Below, piece after piece: positions 42,798 through 50,108 of a stretch of DNA of 64,000 bases. How positions within the stretch are numbered: the first letter of the stretch is position 1; each line of letters opens with the position of its first letter. Location: assembly GCA_964398055.1 (NCBI GenBank), contig CAYNLK010000026.1, forward strand, positions 1 through 64,000, read 5' to 3'. A program made the translations under genes and the position numbers. Origin of the DNA: CAYNLK01 sp964398055. GTDB taxonomy: Bacteria; Chloroflexota; Anaerolineae; 4572-78; J111. The notes under the pieces are model-generated. The model did not search any database. It was not told where the DNA came from and saw only the letters and a program-made list of their open reading frames with translations.

Positions 42798-42860
42798 ATC
42801 GCTCCCTCCAAGAGATTGCGCAAGATTATGGCGCGCTTAGGCGGGAGCGATTTATTTTTT
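42798..42860 (+). terminator. Terminator-like hairpin with large loop
   Basis: ATCGCTCCC (42798-42806) pairs with GGGAGCGAT (42843-42851), followed by a T-rich run. The 36-base loop is unusually large. Confidence 0.55.
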
Positions 42861-42880
42861 AGCCTATCCGGAGACAGTGC

Positions 42881-44278
42881 ATGCTCAAATTCTGGTCACG
42901 GCAAGGTCAAAAATCAAAAACTGTCTGGTTGGATTTAGGTGATTTGGGTGACCTGGTTAAACCCGATGGCCCCCACGAGCAGTGGCAGGACCACGGCCTG
43001 GGTTTGCTACGAACCATCTTGCACCAAAACGGCCTTACCACCGATCTACTTTCGACCCGGGCGGTTACTTCCTGGGACCAACTCCGCCGGCAACTGCAAG
43101 GATACGAAACGGTGATTATGAATGTGCGGAGTTACACCTTTCCCGTCGCCCGCAAGGCCGCCCAAATTTTTAAGGAAGTCAATCCCAATGGAGTAGTGCT
43201 CACCGGCGGCATGCATGCCACTGTGGCCGTTGATGAAATGAGCGCCGTCCCGGAGTTCGATCATATCTGCCAGGGTCCGGGCGAGAACATCATCGTTGAT
43301 CTGGTCAGCGACCCTGGCGCCTTTCCCCGAGTCTTCGTTGGCGTCGGGGCTAAATCAATGGCCGAGTGGCCACGGCTCGACCGGACCCTCTGGCCCCAAC
43401 CTCACCGCCGGCTGCGCCACAAGTTCAACTGGCCGCTGGAACCGGAGTGCGGCTGGGGGCCGGCCCCGGTGGCCACCATTCTCACCAGCCGGGTTTGTCC
43501 CTGGCAGTGCGTTTTCTGCAACGAGAATTCCTACATCCCCAATATGGGCCGCCGGCCGGTCGATTTGGTCATCGAGGAGCTCAATGACCTCGATAACAAG
43601 TACGGCGTCGGCTCGGTGGTCATTCACGATTCGATGTTTTTCCAGAACCCCAGTTGGCTGGAAGAGTGGATCGACAAATACCCGCGTAAAGCTAACAAGG
43701 TCTGGCCTTATTGGGCGGCCGGGCGTTCCGACACGGTGCGGCAGTGGCCCGAGCTGTTTGAAGCTCTGATCCGCGAAACCAACTGGAATACCATTTCCAT
43801 CGGCTTTGAGTCCGGCAGCGACCGGATTTTGCGCCTGCTCAACAAAGAGTGCAGCGAAGACGACAACGCCTTTGCCATCGAGCTGGTCAACCGGCTGGGC
43901 GATGAGTTCAAACGGCAGGGTAAAAAACCGCCGATGTTCTGGGCCAACATCATGCTGGGCATCCCCGGCGAAACGCCGGAAGATGCCTTCAAAACCATGC
44001 GCATGCTCAAGACGATGAAGTATGTCTTCCCCTCGATTGCCTATTACGCGCCCTACCCCGGCTCGGCCCTGGGCTACCAGCTTATTGCCGAGGGCAAGAG
44101 CCTGATGTCAAAAGACAACTACCACCGCTTCCCCGACGACGAGAAGGTGCAGGGGGTTGATTACCAGTTTTACCGGGAATTACTGGCCGGGCGGTATGAG
44201 GCTGAGATCAACCGTGGCCTTGACGAGTATGCTCGCCAGAAATCCGGGGTATTCCGGGAGGCGCTGGTCAAAGCATGA
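42881..44278 (+). CDS. B12-binding-type radical SAM protein, first of the cluster
   Basis: 465 residues. The N-terminal region (about 20-150) follows the cobalamin-binding Rossmann-like fold of BchE-type enzymes (VVLTGGMHATVAVDEM). The radical SAM core has the cluster motif VCPWQCVFCNE near residue 207 and continues with SIGFESGSDRIL and LGIPGETPEDAF. B12-dependent radical SAM enzymes often methylate or cyclise unreactive carbons; the substrate is unknown. It overlaps the next small gene by four bases (ATGA). Related to, but distinct from, the pair at 45121 and 47184. Confidence 0.88.
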   Translation: MLKFWSRQGQKSKTVWLDLGDLGDLVKPDGPHEQWQDHGLGLLRTILHQNGLTTDLLSTRAVTSWDQLRRQLQGYETVIMNVRSYTFPVARKAAQIFKEVNPNGVVLTGGMHATVAVDEMSAVPEFDHICQGPGENIIVDLVSDPGAFPRVFVGVGAKSMAEWPRLDRTLWPQPHRRLRHKFNWPLEPECGWGPAPVATILTSRVCPWQCVFCNENSYIPNMGRRPVDLVIEELNDLDNKYGVGSVVIHDSMFFQNPSWLEEWIDKYPRKANKVWPYWAAGRSDTVRQWPELFEALIRETNWNTISIGFESGSDRILRLLNKECSEDDNAFAIELVNRLGDEFKRQGKKPPMFWANIMLGIPGETPEDAFKTMRMLKTMKYVFPSIAYYAPYPGSALGYQLIAEGKSLMSKDNYHRFPDDEKVQGVDYQFYRELLAGRYEAEINRGLDEYARQKSGVFREALVKA

Positions 44279-44481
44279 GCAGCTTTAGCAATCCCCATTA
44301 TATGTACTTGTTTGAGCTGAAAAACGGCAAGCAGAAGCTGGCCTACGGCCAAAATCCTGAAGACGCCCTCGACATCCTGCGCGTCCGCCTGACCGAAGCC
44401 GAGATGGCCGAGATCATCCCGGATAAATACACCCGCATCAACCAGCGTAAACTGCAAGAGCATATTCACAATTTGGGCTAA
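44275..44481 (+). CDS. Small protein coupled to a radical SAM enzyme
   Basis: Function unknown. 68 residues, mixed alpha/beta, beginning MSSFSNPHYMYLFELKNGK, without Cys or signal peptide. Its start overlaps the radical SAM stop (ATGA), so the two proteins are made in proportion and may interact. It does not look like a typical Gly/Cys-rich RiPP precursor. A terminator follows. Confidence 0.65.
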   Translation: MSSFSNPHYMYLFELKNGKQKLAYGQNPEDALDILRVRLTEAEMAEIIPDKYTRINQRKLQEHIHNLG

Positions 44482-44516
44482 GGTTCGATGGAATGGTTGG
44501 TAATAGGCCCCAAGCC

Positions 44517-44547
44517 GGAACTGGTAGACGACCAGTTCCTTTTTTTG
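44517..44547 (+). terminator. Rho-independent terminator
   Basis: GGAACTGG and CCAGTTCC form an eight-base-pair stem with a seven-base loop, followed by seven T residues, after the 44275 gene. Confidence 0.9.
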
Positions 44548-44567
44548 TCGATCAGTGAGGCAGGAGG

Positions 44568-44882
44568 ATGAAGCTTTCCCGCGATCAAGCGGATTTATTA
44601 CGCGCCCTGGTCGCCGGCGGCGTCTTAAAAGTCCATCGATATCTGGACGGGCGGAAGATTTACCAACTCCATCCCCTGGCCGGACCGCCACAGCAGGTCG
44701 AGCGACGCACGGTTGAGTTTCTGAAAGAGCAGCAACTCATTGACAGTAACAAAAAATTCCCGGCGGCCACCTATTTGTTAACCGAAAAAGGGCTGAAGCT
44801 GGCGCTTTCGCTCAGCGACTCAACCACGCTGCCGCTCTTAGCCAGAGCCTCCGGCCCAAACAATCATAGGCCAATTGACTGA
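44568..44882 (+). CDS. Small winged-helix-like protein
   Basis: Function unknown. 104 residues. The pattern MKLSRDQADLLRALVAGG, a beta-hairpin-like VHRYLDGRKIYQLHP and TVEFLKEQQLI...YLLTEKGLKLA resembles a winged helix of the kind found in small regulators. It has a strong AGGAGG site. The position between radical SAM genes suggests a local regulator, which is inference. Confidence 0.6.
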   Translation: MKLSRDQADLLRALVAGGVLKVHRYLDGRKIYQLHPLAGPPQQVERRTVEFLKEQQLIDSNKKFPAATYLLTEKGLKLALSLSDSTTLPLLARASGPNNHRPID

Positions 44883-44975
44883 ATTTCGGTCCGGTAATTA
44901 GGCTCTTTACCGGATTGTCGAATGGAACCGATTCAACTATAGTATCTATTCGGCAATCCAGCAAACAACCATTCT

Positions 44976-45006
44976 TTAGCGGGGATTTGGGGATTGGGAG
45001 ATGAGG
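44976..45006. repeat. Dispersed GCGGGGATTTGGGGATTGGG repeat copy
   Basis: It matches the left arm of the repeat at 41662 and the copy at 58305. It lies in the leader of the 45121 gene. Confidence 0.6.
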
Positions 45007-45120
45007 CTGTATTTTGATCGGGACTCTGGTCCGTGATTTTTGCAAAGAAGTTGATCCTACGGTAAAATCAGGAATTATTATAAAAGGGATTATAAAAATT
45101 ATCCAGGGAGGTTACACCCG

Positions 45121-46614
45121 ATGCGTGTAATGATTGTAAACCCCAGGTTTCGGCTGCCGATTGACACCCGAACCACGCCGCACCTGGGCCTGGCTTATCT
45201 GGCCGCGGTGTCCGAAGAACGGGGGGACGAGGTCCTGCTGTTCGACGCCGACGTGGAAGATGAACCGATCACCGAGGCCATCCGCCGGTTTGACCCCGAG
45301 ATTGTGGGCATCACCGCCAACACCCCCCAGGTCAAGTCGGCCTGGCGCACGGCCCAGGCCATCAAATCGGTCAAAGATATTCCAGTGGTGCTGGGCGGCC
45401 CGCACGTCTCGGTGTTGCCGGCCGAAAGCGCCATGCGCCCGGAAGTTGACATTGTGGCCCGCGGTGAAGGCGAACCTATTTGGGTCAAACTGTGCGAGAT
45501 CATCGAAAACGCCAAGCGCGGCAACTCGAACTTCACTGCTCGCGACCTGCTCGACCCGCAGGCCAACCTGCTCAGCGGCCTGCTGGGCGTCAGCTACTTC
45601 ACCACCGACGGCAAAGAGTGGCACAATCCCGACCATCCCCCCATCGCCGACCTGGACACGCTGCCCTTCCCGGCCTATCACTTCTTCAAAATGAATCGCT
45701 ACACCAATCTCCAGCCGGCCACCGATGCTATCGACGGGGCCAAATCTTTTTCGGTAATGACCTCGCGGGGCTGCCCCTATCGCTGTACTTTCTGCTCCCA
45801 GAGTATCATGCCGGTCAAGTGGCGAGCTCGCAGCCCGGAGAACGTGCTGAAAGAGTGGCAGCACCTCGTGCACAATCTGGGGGCGCAAGAGATCGGCGTG
45901 CTGGACGACTCGGCCAACATCCAGATGGACCGGCTGGAGAAGATTGCGGATCTGCTGATCGAACACAACATCAACCATGTGCCCTGGATTTTTGTCAACG
46001 GCATCCGGGCCAACCTGGCCACCCAACAACTGCTGGGCAAGTTGAAAAAGGCCGGCCTGAAGCGGACTGCCTTTGGCGTAGAAAGCGGCGACCCGGACAT
46101 CCTGCTCTCCATCGACAAAAAGATCGACCACGACACCATCCGCCAGGCCTTTAAGAATGCCAAAGCGGTGGGGCTGGAGACCATTGGTTTCTTCATCATC
46201 GGCCTGCCCGGCGAAACCGAAGAGTCAATGGAACGGACGATCAAGTTTGCCTGTGAGGTGGACCCGCTCATTGCCAACTTTTCGATGATGACTCCCTACC
46301 CCGGCACCAAAGTGTACGAAATTGCCAAACGGCAGGGCCGGCTGCTGCTGGATGACTGGGAAGATTACGTCTTCTTTGATGGCCGGGCCAGGTATGAGCT
46401 GGGCGATATGACCGCCGAGCTGGTTGAGCGCAAGTGGAAGGAAGCCTATCGCCGCTTCTATTTGCGGCCCCACCGCATCGCTATGACCCTGACCCGCAAA
46501 GATTTCTGGCTAAACTGGCGGCGCACCTTCAAGGTGGCCTTCAAAACCATTTTCCCGCAGAAGGAAAAGAGCCAGTTGCGCCGCGAGGTCGAAGCCGCCG
46601 AGGTGGGAGCATAA
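45121..46614 (+). CDS. B12-binding-type radical SAM protein, second of the cluster
   Basis: 497 residues. The N-terminal B12-binding-like domain (about 1-150: HLGLAYLAAVSEERGDEV, IVGITANTPQ, VVLGGPHVSVLP) is followed by the radical SAM core with RGCPYRCTFCSQ near residue 220, GVESGDPDIL and IGLPGETEESME, and a Lys/Arg-rich tail. It is a paralogue of the gene at 47184 along its whole length. The substrate is unknown. AGGGAGG lies before the ATG. Confidence 0.9.
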   Translation: MRVMIVNPRFRLPIDTRTTPHLGLAYLAAVSEERGDEVLLFDADVEDEPITEAIRRFDPEIVGITANTPQVKSAWRTAQAIKSVKDIPVVLGGPHVSVLPAESAMRPEVDIVARGEGEPIWVKLCEIIENAKRGNSNFTARDLLDPQANLLSGLLGVSYFTTDGKEWHNPDHPPIADLDTLPFPAYHFFKMNRYTNLQPATDAIDGAKSFSVMTSRGCPYRCTFCSQSIMPVKWRARSPENVLKEWQHLVHNLGAQEIGVLDDSANIQMDRLEKIADLLIEHNINHVPWIFVNGIRANLATQQLLGKLKKAGLKRTAFGVESGDPDILLSIDKKIDHDTIRQAFKNAKAVGLETIGFFIIGLPGETEESMERTIKFACEVDPLIANFSMMTPYPGTKVYEIAKRQGRLLLDDWEDYVFFDGRARYELGDMTAELVERKWKEAYRRFYLRPHRIAMTLTRKDFWLNWRRTFKVAFKTIFPQKEKSQLRREVEAAEVGA

Positions 46615-46650
46615 AAAAGGGTAAGCTGACTCTGATTGTGGGAGTGAAAG

Positions 46651-46869
46651 ATGGAAAAATTCACCGCAGTTTTCGAACAGGTTGAGGCGTGGTGGATTGG
46701 CTATGTGGAAGAATTGCCAGGCGCCAATACCCAAGGCCAAACGCTTGAAGAAGCGCGAGAAAATCTAAAAGAGGCTGTTCAACTCGTCATAGAAGCGAAT
46801 CGGGAATTGGCGCGTCGTGAGGCTGAAGGCAAAGAGGTTATTCGGGAAGAGCTGGTGGTCGCTGTTTAA
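46651..46869 (+). CDS. hicB: HicB-family antitoxin
   Basis: A 72-residue HicB-type antitoxin: MEKFTAVFEQVEAWWIGYVEELPG and TLEEARENLKEAVQLVI are typical of the family. The stop overlaps the toxin start as TAATG, the same arrangement as the 24 kb pair, but the sequences are only distantly related. It is inserted between two paralogous radical SAM genes. Confidence 0.9.
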   Translation: MEKFTAVFEQVEAWWIGYVEELPGANTQGQTLEEARENLKEAVQLVIEANRELARREAEGKEVIREELVVAV

Positions 46870-47066
46870 TGAAGCGTCGCGCTTTGTTGAAATATCTCAG
46901 TGAGCACGATTGTGAATTATTACGTGAGGGCAAGAAACACTCCGTTTATTGGAATCCAGCTAATCGCAGAACATCAACCATACCACGACATACCGAGATA
47001 GTTGATGTATTGGCGGTTAAAATCTGTAGGGACCTTGATATTCCTCCGCCCACAAGTCATGGTTAG
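46869..47066 (+). CDS. hicA: HicA-family mRNA interferase toxin
   Basis: A 65-residue HicA-type toxin. It has LLKYLSEHDCELLREGKKHSVYW with the active-site His in GKKHSV, then STIPRH and VKICRDLDIP. Partner of the preceding HicB. The 37-base direct repeat begins three bases after its stop. Confidence 0.88.
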   Translation: MKRRALLKYLSEHDCELLREGKKHSVYWNPANRRTSTIPRHTEIVDVLAVKICRDLDIPPPTSHG

Positions 47067-47068
47067 CT

Positions 47069-47177
47069 GGTCAAACTATGTTCAAATTTGACATATTTCT
47101 GGAGGTCTTCGAGATGTCTTTGACAGAGTACAGAAAACAGGGTCAAACTATGTTCAAATTTGACATATTTCTGGAGG
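47069..47177. repeat. Tandem 37-base direct repeat in a radical SAM leader
   Basis: Identical 37-base copies at 47069-47105 and 47141-47177, 72 bases apart, each running from GGTCAAACTATG to CTGGAGG. The second copy supplies the ribosome-binding site of the next radical SAM gene. Confidence 0.95.
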
Positions 47178-47182
47178 AGTAA
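47078..47182 (+). CDS. Possible 34-residue small ORF with an internal repeat
   Basis: ATG 47078 opens 34 codons, ending TAA one base before the TTG start of the radical SAM gene. Because the 37-base copies are 72 bases apart, the peptide MFKFDIFLE appears twice in the same frame. A shorter start at 47114 would use the CTGGAGG of the first copy as ribosome-binding site. It could be a coupling leader peptide or a chance frame. Confidence 0.25.
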   Translation: MFKFDIFLEVFEMSLTEYRKQGQTMFKFDIFLEE

Positions 47183-47183
47183 T

Positions 47184-48710
47184 TTGAGAATCCTGCTGGC
47201 AAGTCCCGAATCGGACGTTTGGAATAGCCGCAAACATATCCACATGGGGCTGGGCTACCTGGCTGGTTCGCTGCTGGCCCACGGTTACGAGGTCGAAATT
47301 TGGGACGCGGCGGTTGAAGCGGATATTGAAAACCTGGACGAAAAGCTGGCCCGGGATCATTTTGACGTGGTCGGGCTGTCGGCGCCGACGCCGCTCATCA
47401 ACAACGCCTGGGAAGCAGCCAAAACGGCCAAGAAACATGGCGCCATCACCATCTTGGGCGGCCCCCATCTGACCTTGCAGCCGCACGAGTCGATGCAAAA
47501 ACCCCAGGTCGATCTGGTGGTCCGCGGCGAAGCGGAATACACTATTATCGAGATTCTGCGGGCGTTAGAAAAAGAAAAATCAATGGTGAATTATGAATTA
47601 TCAATGGTGAATTGTGAATTACCAGTTCACCATTCACAATTCACCATTCACCATTCACAATTATTCCATCTCGAAGCCGGCTGGGGCAACATCCTGGGCC
47701 TATCGTGGCGCAACCAAGAAGGCAAGATCATCCACAACCTCGACCGCCCCTTGCCCGACGACATCGACGCCATTCCCTTTCCGGCCCATCACCTGTTCAA
47801 GATCGACCGGTACACCAACCTGAACCCTCTCACCGACGGGCTGGATATGCATGCTCGGGCCTATACCATCGTCACCTCGCGGGGTTGCCCCTACAAATGC
47901 ACCTACTGCTCCAAACCCATCACCGGCGACACCTGGCGCGGCCGCAGCGTGGACAACGTCATCGCCGAGTGGGAATGGTTGGTGAGAGAATTGGGCGCCA
48001 CCGAGATCGGCATCACCGACGACATTTGGAATCTGGATAAAGAGCGGGCCAAAGCGCTGTGCGGGGCGCTGATCAAAGCCAAGCTGAACCACGTGCCCTG
48101 GGTAACCATTCACGGTATGAAAGTGAACAATACCGACCAGGAGTTGTTCAGCCTGATGAAGCAGGCCGGCTGCAAGCGAGTCGGTTTTGGGGTGGAAAAC
48201 GGCGACGACTGGATGCTGCGCCATGTCATCAAAAAAGGTCAAACCGTCGAGATGGTTCGCCACGCCTTCAAATGGGCCAAACAGGCCAAATTGCAAACGA
48301 TGGGCTTCTTCATCTTTGGTATGCCTGGTGAAACTGAGGAGTCGATGGACAAGACCATCCGCCTGGCCCTGGAACTAGACCCGGACCTGGCCCACTTTAT
48401 GATGGCCGCGCCCTTCCCCGGCACCGAAATGTGGGAAACGCTCAAAGAGCACGGCAATGTCTTCTCCGACAATATGGACTGGTCGCAACTGGCTATTCAG
48501 GATAACAAGGCTCACTTTGCTTTTGGCGACCTGGACAAAGAGACGGTCGAGCGCAAGTGGCACGAGGCCCATCGCCGCTTTTACCTGCGACCCAAGCGCA
48601 TTGCCCGCATCGCCGCCCGCAAAGATACCTGGCAGCGTTTACCCTACTACGCCAGAACCGCCGCCAATATGCTGCTAGGGCTGGGCGAACGAGAGAAAGC
48701 CGCAGCGTGA
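47184..48710 (+). CDS. B12-binding-type radical SAM protein, third of the cluster
   Basis: About 508 residues. It is a paralogue of the gene at 45121, with the B12-binding-like domain (HMGLGYLAGSLLAHG, TILGGPHLTLQP), the radical SAM motif RGCPYKCTYCSK and FGMPGETEESMD. The TTG at 47184 is chosen because GGAGGAG precedes it and it aligns with the paralogue start. An in-frame repeat (about 47580-47665) inserts about 28 residues such as MVNYELSMVNCELPVHHSQ between the two domains, absent in the paralogue. The frame is kept. The substrate is unknown. Confidence 0.87.
   Translation: MRILLASPESDVWNSRKHIHMGLGYLAGSLLAHGYEVEIWDAAVEADIENLDEKLARDHFDVVGLSAPTPLINNAWEAAKTAKKHGAITILGGPHLTLQPHESMQKPQVDLVVRGEAEYTIIEILRALEKEKSMVNYELSMVNCELPVHHSQFTIHHSQLFHLEAGWGNILGLSWRNQEGKIIHNLDRPLPDDIDAIPFPAHHLFKIDRYTNLNPLTDGLDMHARAYTIVTSRGCPYKCTYCSKPITGDTWRGRSVDNVIAEWEWLVRELGATEIGITDDIWNLDKERAKALCGALIKAKLNHVPWVTIHGMKVNNTDQELFSLMKQAGCKRVGFGVENGDDWMLRHVIKKGQTVEMVRHAFKWAKQAKLQTMGFFIFGMPGETEESMDKTIRLALELDPDLAHFMMAAPFPGTEMWETLKEHGNVFSDNMDWSQLAIQDNKAHFAFGDLDKETVERKWHEAHRRFYLRPKRIARIAARKDTWQRLPYYARTAANMLLGLGEREKAAA
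47580..47665. repeat. Hairpin repeat inserted in frame in a radical SAM gene
   Basis: The left arm has units such as AATGGTGAATTGTGAATTA and the right arm TTCACCATTCACAATTCACC, giving a long imperfect hairpin. It encodes a linker between the B12 and SAM domains. It resembles the repeats at 53 and 56.2 kb. Confidence 0.75.
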
Positions 48711-48712
48711 AT

Positions 48713-48782
48713 CGTGGAGCGTGAGGCGTGAAGCGTAAAGCGATGTTCGCTCTTCGCTCCACGCTCCCCGCTCTACGCACTC
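48713..48782. repeat. Inverted repeat with GTGGAGCGTGAGGCGTGAAG arms
   Basis: GGAGCGTGAGGCGTGAAGCG-type units face CGCTCTTCGCTCCACGCTCC. It lies between two radical SAM genes and closely resembles the right arm of the repeat at 7641. Confidence 0.65.
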
Positions 48783-48793
48783 CGAACCGTCCT

Positions 48794-49873
48794 ATGCTCA
48801 AACTCCTGACCAAACTCCCTCTTTACTGGTCCTACCGCCGCTTTGGCTGGCCCATGATGCTGCCTTTCTCCATCGTGGTCAGCGTGAGTTACCGCTGCAA
48901 CAGCAAATGCCAAACCTGCGACGTGTGGCGCAAACCCAATGACGATATGACCTTAGAAGAGTGGGACAAAACCTTTGCCAACCTGGGTCCAGGGCCGCTC
49001 TACTTCACCTTCACCGGCGGGGAACCGTTCTTGCGCAAAGACACCGCCGAGCTGGCCCTGTCGGCCTATCGCCATTGCCGCCCCGCGGTCATCACCATTC
49101 CCACCAACGGCATCTTGACTCGCCAAATCATCGACCAGGTTGACCGGTTGTGCGCCGGAGCGCCCAAAACCAAGATTGGGGTCAACCTGTCGCTGGATGA
49201 GGTCGGCGAGCGGCACGATGAAATCCGCATGGTCCCGGGTAACTGGAACAAGGCCATGAAAAGCTGGCAAGAGCTAAAAGCCTTGCAAAAAGCACACGCC
49301 AACCTGGTGTTGACCACCCACACCGTCATCTCCAACTTCAACATCGACCGTTTTTTTGAAATCTACGCCGGGCTGGAATTTTTGGAACCGGACAGCTACA
49401 TCACCGAAATCGCCGAAGAACGGGTCGAACTGGATACGGTCGGCTGGGAAATTACGCCGCTGGCCGAAAAATATGGTCCGGTGGCCGATTATCTCAGTCA
49501 AAGAGCCAGGGAGCGCCCGGTGAAGGGCCTGGCCAAAATCACCCAGGCTTTTCGAGCCGAGTATTACCAACTGGCCAAGCGGGTGCTGTACGAACAGCGC
49601 CAGGTGATCCCCTGTTACGCCGGCTGGGCCAGTTGCCAGCTTGCCCCCAACGGCGACGTCTGGAGCTGCTGCATCCGGGCCGAAGGCGTGGGCAATTTAC
49701 GGGAACACAACTACGACCTGCGGCCTATCTGGCGCAGCCAAGCTATGGCCCAACTCCGCGACAGCATCTACCGGGGTGAATGCGCCTGCCCGATGGCCAA
49801 TGCCTCTTATGCTAACATGCTCCTCCATCCCCCCACCCTGGGCAAAGTGATCTCAACGGTGATTTCGTCCTAA
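48794..49873 (+). CDS. SPASM-type radical SAM protein
   Basis: 359 residues. The radical SAM motif YRCNSKCQTCDVW lies near residue 40, followed by FTFTGGEPFLRKD. The C-terminal Cys cluster (CYAGWASCQLAPNGDVWSCC and CACPMANASY) suits the auxiliary Fe-S clusters of SPASM/Twitch enzymes. ATG 48794 is chosen because the upstream frame is only repeat sequence. It belongs to the run with three B12-type radical SAM enzymes. The substrate is unknown; no clear peptide precursor gene is near. Confidence 0.87.
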   Translation: MLKLLTKLPLYWSYRRFGWPMMLPFSIVVSVSYRCNSKCQTCDVWRKPNDDMTLEEWDKTFANLGPGPLYFTFTGGEPFLRKDTAELALSAYRHCRPAVITIPTNGILTRQIIDQVDRLCAGAPKTKIGVNLSLDEVGERHDEIRMVPGNWNKAMKSWQELKALQKAHANLVLTTHTVISNFNIDRFFEIYAGLEFLEPDSYITEIAEERVELDTVGWEITPLAEKYGPVADYLSQRARERPVKGLAKITQAFRAEYYQLAKRVLYEQRQVIPCYAGWASCQLAPNGDVWSCCIRAEGVGNLREHNYDLRPIWRSQAMAQLRDSIYRGECACPMANASYANMLLHPPTLGKVISTVISS

Positions 49874-50108
49874 ACCTTGATCACCGGCTTGCTTCATTTT
49901 AAAAAATCTCGTAACATTGATCAGGTTTAAAGATAGCGATTTTCAAAGCCAATCGGCGAAAGCAAACAATGATGGGAACAGTGATTTCTTTCGTCGTGGC
50001 CGGGTGAAGGTATTGATTTACCAACGAGTATCAGTTGGTGCAGCCCCTCACTCTGAAATCATTTTAAGATTTATTCACCTCATTTATTTAAGCGCAAGGA
50101 AGGAAGGA

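Noticed and set aside
49917..50108. N-terminal extension of the FHA protein
   Set aside because: No domain features; AAGGAAGGA directly before ATG 50109 marks the likely start.
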